Below the pieces are notes generated by a model, which saw only the letters and a list, made by a program, of their open reading frames with translations, was not told the origin of the DNA and did no database searches. A stretch of 64,000 nt of DNA from Mercurialis annua (Eukaryota; Streptophyta; Magnoliopsida; Malpighiales; Euphorbiaceae): contig NC_065570.1 of NCBI RefSeq assembly GCF_937616625.2, positions 382,001-446,000 on the forward strand. The letters run 5' to 3'. The position numbers and the translations under genes are program-made. Shown here one piece after another: positions 48,972 to 60,328 of the stretch (the first letter of the stretch is position 1; each line of letters begins with the position of its first letter).

Positions 48972-50823
48972 TGTAATATCCCGTAATATTTTATATTTTT
49001 TTTACTATTAAATTCCGACATTTTTCCCGGTCGTTTTGAAATAATCTCGATATTAGTGGCTTGGTTCGAGTTGTTTGGTTTGGGTGTGATTTATTGGTTT
49101 AACCAATTATGTTTTCGGAAACAGATTTTGTTTTAATTATAATTTTTGAATCTCGAGCGATTTAATTAGTAAAGTGAAAACAATAAATGTTTTATAATTA
49201 TGTTGTTTCCGAAAAACTTAAAATGGCTAAATTACAATTTAGTCCCTGAACTTAGTTATAACTTAATTAAGTGGATTTTTTGATTAATAACTTTGTATTT
49301 TGATTTTAATTATAAAAAAAGCGATTAAATTGATTTTGGATATCAAATTGGCTAAAGTTCAATTTAGTCCTTATTTGGCAAAAGTACGATTTAGTCCCTA
49401 GATTTTTATTAACTTAAAATGATTAAGTTTTCGATTTGTAACTTGGGTTACTTAGAATTGAAGTTATTGAGTTCCGTTTTTAAAATGGATTATTATTTTG
49501 TTAAATTGTTTTATAAAGATAAACTCGGGTTTATATTTGATAAACGTTTTGAGTCGGATTAGACTTGGGTCATCCGACAAGTGAGGTTAGCTTGGTAGTT
49601 ATTTGGTAACTCGACAAACCCACTATTTGTAAATTATTTATTATTTAAAGTTATTAAATAATATTTATAAATTGGATTTTAAGCGGGAACTCAATAGACT
49701 TATATTAATTGGGCTTTATTACCTTTTGGATATATTTGTGTTATTTTGGATTGTTTAATTACTACGTGATTATTTGTGCTAGTCTTATGTGGTGTCTAGT
49801 ACTCTCTAGAGTTAGGGTCTGATTTTAATAATTATTTTATTTGTCTAGACTCGTCTACTGTTCGTGCTTCAGAGGCGAACCAGAGTTAGTTGCTTGCCGG
49901 TATTTCACGCGGATTAGCAAGCAGTGAGTTTATATTTACTATTTACCGCTTTATTAAGTAAATTGTATTTTAATATTAAATATATATACTGTACGTATAT
50001 TTCGAACTGTTTTATTATTATGGCTCTTAGTTGGAACGTGCTACCTAATGGGCATCATTAGGACTGCGTGCGCACCGGTATTGATCTGGGTAAGGTATAT
50101 ATGGAAAAGTGGTAACTCGGTGTGAGCATAGCTCTCGGGACCAGGTAGAGTAACTCGGTGTAGCTCAGCTCTCGGGACTCTGGTATAAGTGTGGTCAGTG
50201 GTAACTCGGTGTAGCTCAGCTCTCGGGACCAGACCTATTGGATTATGATTATTATTTAGAATTGTGGATTAGGGTTCCAACTATTATCCGTAATATCGTT
50301 ATTAAATGTTTTAAATGTTTTAAAGGTTTTCCACTTAATAAATGTAGATAGTGGTATGAACTCATCTCAGTATATCTGACCCCGTTGTTTTCCCAATTTT
50401 CCCCAGGGTTATGATCTGAGAGAGTCTGGTGATCTCCGCATTTACTTTTCTTCGGAGGTTTCCTTTTATTCTAATAGAAACTGTCAACTATTTTATTCTT
50501 AGACCGCAGTAGTTGACTAGACGTCTTTACTATTATTACAGTTGTTTTGTCGGATTGGTTCGACTGGTTATATTGCTTGGGCATGTTATATTATTATATT
50601 GGTTTATGATAAATCTATTTTAGACTTAGAATTGAATATGTATGTTATATTAATTGTTGATTATTATAACTGCTAGTTTAGGCTGAAGTCTCGGTTGCCC
50701 CCGAGCATTGGTTTTCTGCAGGTTTATGTGTTTATGCTTTATATGGGAGGCTAGCTACGGGTTTCGGTACTACATTATCCATACCCTAGCGCCGGTCGCG
50801 ATTCATGAAAATGGGTCGTGACA
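48972..50823 (+). mobile_element. Solo LTR, 1,852 bp, TSD CTCAC
   Basis: Starts TGTAATATCCCG and ends GGGTCGTGACA, flanked by CTCAC (48967-48971 and 50824-50828). It shares its last part and the three-copy GTAACTCGGTGTAGCTCAGC array (about 50112-50231) with the minus-oriented solo LTR at 1916-6051. It has no coding region. It interrupts an older RNase H-like sequence that continues at 50829. Confidence 0.92.
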
Positions 50824-50828
50824 CTCAC

Positions 50829-51285
50829 AGTCCTACTTGACGGGCATAGGAATAGCAGACTTCGTTAAAGTACAAGCCGCATTATTCGCGGTACTCTTAA
50901 CAAAATTAGAAGACAAGCTACAGCAGCTTAAAAGAAAGAAATTTTTTCTATGACAAGATCACCAAAAGATTTATCATGAAAACCAAAATTCAAGTCACAG
51001 ATATTATTAAGAGCATCTGATTCGATAATTTTAGAGCGCCAATCTTTATTTAGAACCCAATTCAAAACTTATCTGATTAAAAGAGATTAAGTGATATGAT
51101 GATTTAGCTAACACATGAAGGTTCTAATGCAAGCGCCCAGTATACGACCATTGTGGACTCTAACAATCCAAGCAAGTTTTGCAGATAAAAGTCCTTCAGG
51201 ATGGCAGTTAATTTAAATAAAGCCATGATCCAGCTTGCTCCATTTATCACCAGACAAAGGACTAAGCAGCATATCACCAAAAACT
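50829..51285 (-). pseudogene. Degraded RNase H-like (RVT_3) domain, minus strand
   Basis: Reading the minus strand from about 51200 downward, KLAWIVRVHNGRILGACI, then KIIESDALNNICDLN, FGDLVIEKI and VKSTANNAACTLTKSAIP appear in different frames. These follow the order of the plant RNase H-like domain (W--R---G---GA, then ESD, then SF-DLV, then R-AN-AAH-LAK). Frameshifts and stops are present. The solo LTR at 48972 was inserted into its C-terminal end. Confidence 0.6.
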
Positions 51286-51291
51286 AGTTTA

Positions 51292-51952
51292 GGCCATCTC
51301 CAACAGCACACCAAATTGCCAATTTGGTGTGCAAATCCTCTCCAACAATACTCTATATCGAACTCAATTATAGTGTACCTTATTTTTTTACTCTATATAT
51401 AGAGTCACTCTATTATAGTGTACCTTAAAATAGAGTACTGTTGAAGAACAAAATAGAGTAACTCTATTTTATTTTTGATTTTCTATTTTATTATAAATTT
51501 CATTATTAAACATTTGTTAGTTTTTGTTACAATATAGTCCAAATTAAGAATGTTCGATTTAATCGGAAATTTAAATATGTAACATTAAGTAATTTTTTGT
51601 ATTAATTAATTGAACTCTTTATAAATAAAATATATGTAATGTTTTTTATTATTTAATTAATATTTTTTAAATTAGCAAACATAGTTAAAAATACATATAT
51701 AAACATATTTAATAAATATATTATTAAAATTAATAATATATTTTATTATAAATAAATATATGAATGTATTTTGTAAATGTTGAATAGTTCATGGGTGTAA
51801 GTGTAAAATGTTTAAAATTTTATTGTTCAGGAATATGCTGAGAATATTTTTTAGAGTGAAAAATAGAGTTAGTTGTTTGAGATGAAATACTGCAGCAGTG
51901 TAGTTTTAGTGTAAAAATCACACTATTTTGAGGGTTATTGTTGGAGATGCCC
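51292..51952. mobile_element. PIF/Harbinger-type non-autonomous element (661 bp), TSD TTA
   Basis: Ends GGCCATCTCCAACAGCAC and TTGTTGGAGATGCCC are inverted, and TTA flanks both sides (51289-51291, 51953-51955). It is the same type as the element at 9583-10342. The AT-rich interior has no transposase. Confidence 0.88.
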
Positions 51953-52149
51953 TTATGGATGCATGTGCTGTTATTAAGTATCGATTTCTCAAAATATATT
52001 TTATTTGCAATGTTATGTTGCATTATCACAACCGTTTTTTCAGCTACTGATCAGGAAATACAATCAAATTGGAAACAAAGTAAACTGACATAAAATTCAA
52101 AATATATATCTTAAACAAAACAAGCATGACTAACACCACGCAGCTGTAA

Positions 52150-53650
52150 AAATTGATAAACTGCCAATTACGTACCTTGGGTTTCCTTTATCCCTAAAAT
52201 CGATTAAAGCTAAACATTGGGATCCGATTATTAGCAATTTTTCATCACAATTGGCGGGTTGGAAAGGAAAATTGCTATCTCCTGCGGGTAGACTTTTCGT
52301 GATCAAGTCCGTTCTCTTTAGTCTCCCGGTCTACTACATTTGCTATTTTTCTATTCCTTGCTCAGTTGCTTGGTCTTTGGATCAATCTATGCGTCGCTTT
52401 CTTTGGACGGGTTCAGTCACTAATGCCGGTTTTAACAAAGTAGCATAGAGTGAGGTTTGCTTGCCTATCGCCGATGGGGGTTTGGGTATTGTTCCTTTGA
52501 AAATTAGAAACCAAAGCCTGCTTCTGAAATGGATTTGGAAACTTATTATCTTCGGCAAGCTTTCCTTTTAGTTCAGAGTCATCTCCTGCAGCTCCGGTTT
52601 GTTTAATTTGTTCAATATTGAAAACATAGATACGCGACATTTATCTCATATGTGGAAAAAGGTCCAGTCAATTTGTGTTAAAGATCAACCGGTTTGGGAG
52701 CTGTTTAAAACAGGTCTTAACATCAACGCTGGATCAGGGGGTTTGCACACGGTTCTGGCTTGATAAATGGGCATCTGCTGGTAACCTTTCTATTTTATTC
52801 TCATGTTTGTTTCATCTTAGCCAGTCAAAACTGTCATTTGTGGCAGATTATTTGGACTCCTCTCAACAACTGTTCAATTTTTCTTGGAGCAGAAGACTAC
52901 GACTTGGTGAACAGGAGCAGCTGCAATCCCTCATTCGTCTGATTTCAGGTTGGTTTAACTGTTCAAGAGCTGACTGTTTTGATTGGAAAGGGAAGCCGTT
53001 TTCTTCGACAACTTTTTATCATTCTAGGAAGGCTTTAGTTCAGGTTCTGGATCCTAACAGGGGCATATTTTGGAAGTTTAAAACGCATCCTCGCGTTCAA
53101 TTTTTTATGTGTCTTTTAGCTCGTGATAGGATCTCCTCGATCGCTTTACTATTCGTCGTGGAGTTCTTGACATGGCAAATTCGTCTTGCTCTCTTTGTTT
53201 GGATGAGGAAACAAGTATTCACATCGTCCTGCACTGCTGTTTTTCCATGGAACACTTGTAACTGGTTTTTATTTTCTTGTAATATTTCTTGGGCAACACC
53301 GACTTCTATATCCACCATTTTTTCAACTTATGGAGTTCTTTATCATGTAAATGATATAGAACTTTTGGGAAACTATACGGTTCTTTGAAATTTGGGAGAT
53401 ATGGAATGCTAGAAATTCGAGAGTTTTTCGGCAAAAAACAGTGGATATCAACGGGCTGGTTTATTCTATTATTTGCAAAGCAGTTATTTATTACAAGGAT
53501 ATCAACGCGGGTTTTGATTATTCGGCTAACGATGTCTTTAAAAGTTTGAGTTTTTTATATAATTTCTTGTAGCCTTTGACTTTTTAGTCTTTCTCTTCCA
53601 CTGTTTTGTGGATGAGCTAATATATTTATCATTTATCCAATAAAAAAAAT
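52150..53650 (+). mobile_element. 3' part of a LINE (L1-type) retrotransposon, degenerate
   Basis: A run of broken frames gives the C-terminal region of a plant LINE ORF2: YLGFPLSLKS near 52180, WKGKLLSPAGRLFVIKSVLF and FLWTGS (52260-52415), CLPIADGGLGIVPLKIRNQS (52460-52515), VCTRFWLDKWASAGNLSILF (52740-52800), and a zf-RVT-like end (FWKFKTHPRVQFFMCLLARD, then CSLCLDEETS-IHIVLHC). At least two frameshifts and several stops are present. The 3' end has CCAATAAAAAAAATT near 53637-53651, a plausible A-rich tail. The reverse transcriptase core and endonuclease are missing, so it is 5' truncated. Confidence 0.85.
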
Positions 53651-53721
53651 TACCATATCTAAATTTAATGAAAATCATCAAATTCACTCCAGCAATAGTA
53701 ATCAAATCCAACACCAAAAAG

Positions 53722-54174
53722 CTAAGAAGCACGGAAACTTCGACAAAGTTACGTTTTCCGTTCAACGTTTTGGAAACCGGAAACTCTTGGACACCCGTAC
53801 GAAACGTTTCAGACCGTTTTTGTAAATAATAAAAATTAAAAATTTGTAAAAAAAATAAAATTATTACCCACAAATAAAAAAATCTAACTAGTTACCCATA
53901 AACTTTACATTCACAGCGCCCACAATGCATCAAATATACTTATTTGTGTTGAATTATATTATATATTTTTTATATATTTATAAATTTTTGAATATTTAGT
54001 ATATTAAAATGAATTATTTTGTTAATTATCATAAATATTTAGATAATATTTTTATAAATATATCTCTATATTTTTGTTATTTGCACGTTTCCCCCACGTT
54101 TCGTATCATTCATTTTGAAAAAAATTCGTTTCTCCGTGTCCGTTTCGTATCGTTTCCGTTTCCGTGCTACCTAG
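53722..54174. mobile_element. hAT-type MITE (453 bp), 8-bp TSD CCAAAAAG
   Basis: Perfect CCAAAAAG duplications lie at 53714-53721 and 54175-54182. The ends CTAAGAAGCACGGAAAC and GTTTCCGTGCTACCTAG are imperfect inverted copies, with further inverted GAAACGTTTC/CGTTTC blocks inside. An 8-bp duplication is typical of hAT elements. Confidence 0.85.
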
Positions 54175-54182
54175 CCAAAAAG

Positions 54183-55420
54183 TATATTTTTTATTTTTAA
54201 TATTTTAATCATTTTTAACTTTATTTTTTTTACACACTTTTTACCAATTACCCTCATAAATTTATTTTTATTACATATTCATCCAATTAACATATATAAT
54301 ATTAATTATATTTTAAAAGAAATTGTTATTAAAATTAATTTATTATAAAAACATATAAACTTGATTTATACTAAAATTACTAAAAATAAATATTACATTA
54401 ATTTATTTAAATTAAAACAATAAAAAGCTAAAATTTCCGAATACAAACAATTTCAATCATCTTCTGATTTATGATTATTTTACTAATACTAGCAGATCGC
54501 AATCCACAGACTATTAATTTAAAAAGGATGTTCTATTTTTTTACTATGTAATTAGATGATTAAAAAAAACTCATCAAAATTGATGAGAGAGAATGAAAAA
54601 AATGAGATCATCAAAGTAATTTTGATAATCCTTGTTGGAGAACAAAGGTCATCAAATATCAATTTGATGATCCTAAAGATGTCCTAAGCTGGATTTGAAT
54701 CAAGTTACACGATATGCCCAAGATGTAAACGTGAATTGTTTTAGATCATTACTGTCTTGAATCGTTACATAAACATATACATGATAAATATGATATTCAA
54801 TAGTTGAAAATTGAATTGGAATTAAGTATTGAGTTTTAGAAATTACTTCGGATTTCAAATTTGAGGTTTGATATTCAATTATAGAATTGAGAATTATATA
54901 TTCATTCTCGTACCTTCGAAGAATCAAAATGATAAAACAACATTGACATTTCAAGTACCACGAGTTTAAATATTACTACTAAAAGTTAGAAAAACTTTTA
55001 ATGGGTCAACATACATACAAAAGATAGTGTTTTGATTACACAAAATTTAATGTTTAAGTTTGATTCAATTTTGTACATAAATATTTAGTTAAATTATACT
55101 AATATAAACAAAAAATAGTTGAGTTGACCAAATTAATCATTTTAATTTATACATATTAAAAATAGAAATTTAAGGAGTAACGTGATTTTTTTAAATAAAA
55201 TTAAATTATGAACCTACTAGTCTAACATTAAAAATGAATGGAAAATATCAAAACATTAACAAAACTAAAAGTTGAGGACCATATTATTTAACTTTCAAAT
55301 AAAAATAATAATAATAAAAATTATACTGACATATAAGAGAGTTCTGAGAGCAATTATTTTTTTTAAAAATATATATACAAATATATTTTTGGTATTTTAA
55401 TATTTGTAATTTGCTGAAAA
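54183..55420. other. AT-rich spacer without gene
   Basis: No family-like ORF. 54560-54690 has inverted ATCATCAAA-TTGATGATC phrases and ends AAAGATGTCCTAAG, possibly a worn MITE whose left end I could not find. Confidence 0.4.
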
Positions 55421-55560
55421 ATGATAGGTAGGTGGGTGGGAGACAAAAGGAGTAGCTAGGGAGGGGCGGTGATTGGTTGAGGGGGCGGAAAAGAAGTGGT
55501 AAAACGAGAACAGATGAATGGGCTCTTCATCTTCTTGTTGTTTCTTACAAGTAGCAATAC
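55421..55560. promoter_or_regulatory. GC-rich island about 4.8 kb upstream of the KNOX gene
   Basis: GATAGGTAGGTGGGTGGGAG, then GGGAGGGGCGGTGATTGGTTGAGGGGGCGG, is sharply G-rich within very AT-rich DNA and contains an ATTGG (CCAAT) motif. It could be a conserved element, a promoter of an unseen transcript, or chance. No ORF follows. Confidence 0.3.
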
Positions 55561-55760
55561 CAATAGCAGGTGGTGTTATATTCCTTTAATATAGTAATAA
55601 TGTAAAATAGAGTCGAATTGTGATGAGAAGCAAAAATGGTAAACAAATAGTGTGAAATGGGATTTGATTAATAATAAAGAAAAAGGAAAGGGCAAGGCTT
55701 TACGTTATATCATAAAACTGTAGGAGGAAATGACATAAAGCATTACTATTACTATTATTA

Positions 55761-55794
55761 TTAGGTTTAGGTTTAGGTTTAGGTTTAGGTTTAG
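55761..55794. repeat. (TTAGGT)n microsatellite
   Basis: Between five and six perfect hexamers TTAGGT. The period is six, unlike the seven-base plant telomere repeat. Confidence 0.9.
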
Positions 55795-56768
55795 ACTCTC
55801 AGCTTTGCTTTTATTCTCTCACTTTTCAATTCATGGATATATCTATATGCCCTAATTCACAACTCCTTAACCATATTATCATCCTCCTATTCTTCGATTT
55901 CCATTGCTTTCGAGTTTTAACTGTTAAGTTCAACAAACAGCATGTTACATGTTCCTGACCTTTAATATTTTAATACTCACTAATCACTCTCCAACACTCA
56001 ACCTAGCTAACCATGGTGCTATCTCATTCATGCATTCAAAAGCATAAGCATGATGTAGTTTTTTAGAAATAAACTTTTCTTAACCACCAATTCACTACAA
56101 TAATACTATTAATCACCATCACGACATGGCAAAACAATGTTAACTCTACATCAAAATATTCTCAAAGAAAAGCAAAATTTCACAGCAGAAGCAGCATTTT
56201 AATTCAACCACTATTTTTATCAATATCAATAAGCAAACTAGTTGATTTTTTGAACATGATCAGCTTCCTCGAATTTCAAGAGCCTACTCATTAATATTAA
56301 TTCATAGTATATAAATAAATTTATAATATTTATAATTTGGAATTTTTTGAATTTATTTGAAATTGGAATCTTCTAGTTAATTTGTTATATCTTCTATCCA
56401 CAATTTTAACTTATCTAATAAATATTTTATATTTTAAAAATTTTGTCATTTTTTTTGTTAAAGATGTGAATCGACTTTTTAAAATCTCAATTGTTCGTTA
56501 TCAATTACAGGGACACGCATAATCTTTTAATGTATTTAAAAACGCCTTATCCAGATAATTAGCCCACATTGGCTTGTGTCATATTTCACCACCACCTATT
56601 CAACCTTATCAAATATTACCCACAATCAGTTAACAAACATTTCGACTCTTATGTGACGCAATTCCATACACTGTGTAGAAAAATAATCTTACATGATTTA
56701 TATACTTCAGTTCTAAGTTGACTATGATTATATTTAATAAAAGTCGAAAGAAAATGGTATATATTGTA
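55795..56768. other. Spacer without gene
   Basis: AT-rich intergenic DNA. I see no ORF, RNA gene or repeat that I can define. Confidence 0.4.
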
Positions 56769-57752
56769 GGCTTAACCCCTGAAAAAACCCCACCTTTCAA
56801 CTCCTTTCGTTTACACCCTCATCTTTTAAAATTGCGAAATAGCATTCAAATTACCACCTTTGACTTTTAATTGCACCCTTTAAGTATTAAATTAATCTCT
56901 TTTCACTAGAAAAAAGTTCCAATTGATATTTTATATTTCAATTCATATTCTAAATAGTCCTCAATGTTTAAATTTCAACAATCAAACCATATTTTCTAAA
57001 AAATATTTCATAAATTACTCAATTTTACATCAACTTTTATTTAATTTTACCGTTTTAATTCAACAAAATTAATTAAAACTAAATTACAAATTTTAATAAA
57101 ATATTCAACAATTTTTAACAACCGAAAACCGTCACCATCTTTTTCCGGCCACCAACGCTCACAATTTTTAGTAAAATATTCAACAAAATTAATTAAACTA
57201 AATTAAAAATTACAATAAAATTATTTTTTTAAAATAATTAAGCGGAACAGACCCGTCTGTTCTGATCTGAACAGACCTACCACGGCAAGTTTGTTCCGTC
57301 GCAGAAGACGACTTCTCCGGTTAAAAAAAAATTATTTAAAAAAATATATTTAATTGTAATATATAAAGAAAGATATATTAAATATTTATTTAATTTTTGA
57401 CGAATTATTTTCCGACGATGAATGGCGGTGACTGAAAAATGTGAGTAGCGGTTTTTGGTTGTGTAATTATTTAATGATATTTTTAATTGATTTATATTTA
57501 ACGTAAAAAAAATAATTTTTAAAATTCTAGAAAATATGGTTTTATTGTTAAAATTTAAACATTAAGCACTATTTAAAATATAAATTAAAATAGTATCGAT
57601 TTGAACTTTTTCCAATGAAAAAGGCCAATTTAATACTTTAAGGGTGCAATTAAAAGTCAAAGGTGGTAATTTGGGTGCTATTTGACGATTTTAAAAGGTG
57701 AGGGTGCAAACGAAGGGGGTTGAAAGGTGGAGGGTTTTTCAGGGGTTAAGCC
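56769..57752. mobile_element. Mutator-like non-autonomous element (984 bp), 9-bp TSD TATATTGTA/TATGTTGTA
   Basis: GGCTTAACCCCTGAAAAA at the left and TTTTTCAGGGGTTAAGCC at the right are inverted; matching arms extend over more than 100 bp (CCTTTCAACTCC, TTTACACCCTCA, ACTTTTAATTGCACCC and their complements). The flanks 56760-56768 and 57753-57761 match at 8 of 9 positions. The interior has short inverted GAACAGAC/GTCTGTTC motifs near 57245-57290 and no transposase. The 86-aa minus-strand ORF across the right arm is an artefact. Confidence 0.85.
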
Positions 57753-59510
57753 TATGTTGTACGACTTTAAAAATATACTAGTAGATTTGGCAGAATGATT
57801 AAAATTGTATATAGATAAATATATTTTACAAAATTTAAATTTATAATAAAACTGAGATTTTTGAAGTGAAGTCCAAAAAACAGTTTTTAGTAATGTCAAA
57901 TATTCAAAAGAGAGAAATGACGAACAAAAAATTGACATAATAATAAAATATGCATTGCTTTTAATTAATTTATTTTATTTTATTAAAATGAGCTTTTATA
58001 TTTATATGTTTAAAAGTATAAAATAATAAATTAATAAATTAATAAATTAATAAATTAATAACATATTAATTATATTTTACAATTGCACTTTGAATTGAAC
58101 AACGTTTGAAATTCTTTGACAAAAATTGAAAATAGAAAAAAACTGAAGAATTTTATTGATGAAATAATTAAATTACAATCGATTTTTTAGTCCACCGGAG
58201 GAAGGCAACTGGACAAGGCGGTGGAGGGGCCTTTTTAATATGGAACCTCAAATTGCAAGTTAGCTTGATCCCAAACCATTGAAAATGACTTTCTTATATT
58301 TCGTGCCAAGTTGAGGGAGTGGATTGATCATTTGTTCATATATTAATTATATTTTACAATTGCATTTTGAAAATAATAAAGTTTAAATTTCTTTTGATAA
58401 AAAAAAGGCTTAACCTATCCTAAATTGTCTATAATCTTTATTTATTTTTTACTTCATCTTAGAGATTTTTATATTTTACTTGGTTCTTGTAATTAGGAAA
58501 ACAATTTTATAATTTTTTTACTTAATCCATGTATAATTTTAAAAACAATTTTACTTAATATCTCTCACACTTCTGCATTTTTATTAAAACAAGAATTTTA
58601 TAAAATTATTTTCAAAACTACATAAAACAAGTAAAGAAACAAAAAGGTTTAAGAATGAAATAAAAGAAAAAAGAAGACATAAATTTTAGGATAAATTTTG
58701 CCAAAAAAATTAAAATTTCACAATAAAAATGAACCAAACAATTTCATTGATGATCAAATAATTGAATTACAATCGATTTTTTATTCCATCCAATTAGGTT
58801 CGATTTGATTATTTTCATATTATATCTTTAGTTTACTTATTTTTTAATAAATTTTGAGAATACATTTAGAGAATCAAATTGTTTAAATTTTTCTTACGAA
58901 TAATGATTGTTTATATTTATGGATTTAAAAAGTAATTTGTTAATTCTTAATTTTAAAATGAATTTTGTATTTCAAATAATTCTCATTTTGTTGAATATTC
59001 TCACTATTTAAATCATTATTAAAAAATTCTTACCATATAAAAATTCACTTCCATTTCATAAAATTAAGCGAATACTCTGAAACACAAATATTAAAGATTT
59101 TGAAACCAATTCCATATTGGGAGACACATGAAACATAAATGTCATAGAGACATGATGAAATGAAAGTTCTCTAACCGGTGATTACTATTTTGATAAGAAA
59201 TAATCTTTCCTGCACGAACTGAAATGATATATGCCAACAAGTTGATTCAGTAATTAATAAGAGACAAGTGGGTCCAATAACCCTAAATGAATTAACTTAT
59301 TTCAGATGTACAATAAATTAAGAAATTTAAAGCTTATTATATAGTCGTATCCTACAAAAATGAAGAATTAGGTTTAGTAGGGAGACAATGAAGAAGAGAC
59401 AATTTGGGCATGAGCTTGACTAGTGAGGTCTGAAGCTGTATTTTTATTATTATTATTATTCTTCCCCCATTGTAAAGCTAGCTGATACACACAGCTACTC
59501 AACTTTTTTT
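57753..59510. other. Far-upstream KNOX region: AT-rich, with an isolated TIR-element arm
   Basis: 58023-58062 is an (AATTAATA)n-like microsatellite. About 35 bp (ATATTAATTATATTTTACAA and onward) at 58063-58100 recur directly at about 58338-58372. Between them 58280-58337 (ATATTTCGTGCCAAGTTGAG, ending ATTTGTTC) matches the right arm of the element at 2219-3319. No gene is seen. Confidence 0.55.
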
Positions 59511-60328
59511 ATTATGTGAGACAGAGAAAAAGAAACAAGTAGCAAGAAGAAGAAGAAGAAGAGACATTCGGACTGTCCCACAAGCTTTATCAGCTTTATG
59601 ATAAAACTAAACCCTACTTTATTTCATTTAATGCAAAGCTAAAACTGTCAATCACTCGTGGATTAGACTAACGTAATTATGGTCTCTGTAATTGTATCAG
59701 ATGCTTAAGTATTCATTCTTGGAAAAAGGTTTTCGTCAGATGCTTAATTATTCATTCTAATCTCATTTATGTTCTGATTATTTAAAGAAATAAAAAGGGG
59801 GAAGAAGAGGACAAGGAAAATGGGAATATATTGCAAAGAAAGCTGAAGCAAATGTGAGTTGTAGTACAGGAAGAGTGAATAGAAAAGCGAGCCTTGTACT
59901 GCTACAACTCCTTGTTTTTCTTTCTTTTTGTTTAGGGTTCTCTCCTCGATTTGATCGTTCTTATTTCTTTCTCGCTAAATTATCTCCTCTCAGGGCTGGC
60001 AGGAAAATGGGTCAGTGGCACTGCAAGAAACGAGAGGGTCATCGGGAAGGCAAAGCTTAATTACTTGACCACCACCGCGTGCGCTTCTCCATTTTCACAC
60101 TCTTTCTTTACCATAATCATCCACACACTTCATTTTAATTAAAGCAAACCACTCGTTTCCTTTCCCCAAGCAAATCTCAGCAGTCTTACCATAACCTAAC
60201 TGTTCCTGTAAAAAGGCTGTTTACTGAAGCTTAAATCTCGGGAGGGCACTGCTGCTACAATACCATTACCAACCATCCATCCTTTTGGGGTAGGAAAGAG
60301 AAAATAACTTCAAACCGATAAGACACTA
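59511..60328 (+). promoter_or_regulatory. KNOX gene promoter and 5' leader region
   Basis: Contains an AAG microsatellite (about 59543-59562) and short ORFs. The ORF at 59854-60060 starts with GTG rather than ATG, so I do not count it as an upstream ORF with certainty. I see no unambiguous TATA box. The ATG at 60329 lies in ACTAATGGAGG. Confidence 0.4.

Noticed and set aside
46780..53650. One large LINE spanning the RNase H-like and ORF2 fragments
   Set aside because: The RNase H-like pieces (46780 on +, 50829 on -) and the ORF2 end (52150 on +) differ in strand or order, so they are separate remnants.
54560..54690. Another PIF/Harbinger element ending AAAGATGTCCTAAG
   Set aside because: No matching GGCCATCTCC-like left end with a TAA duplication could be found.
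55761..55794. Telomere repeat
   Set aside because: The unit is six bases (TTAGGT), not TTTAGGG, and too short.
57678..57938. 86-aa minus-strand ORF
   Set aside because: It runs across the right inverted arm of the element at 56769-57752 and has no family features.
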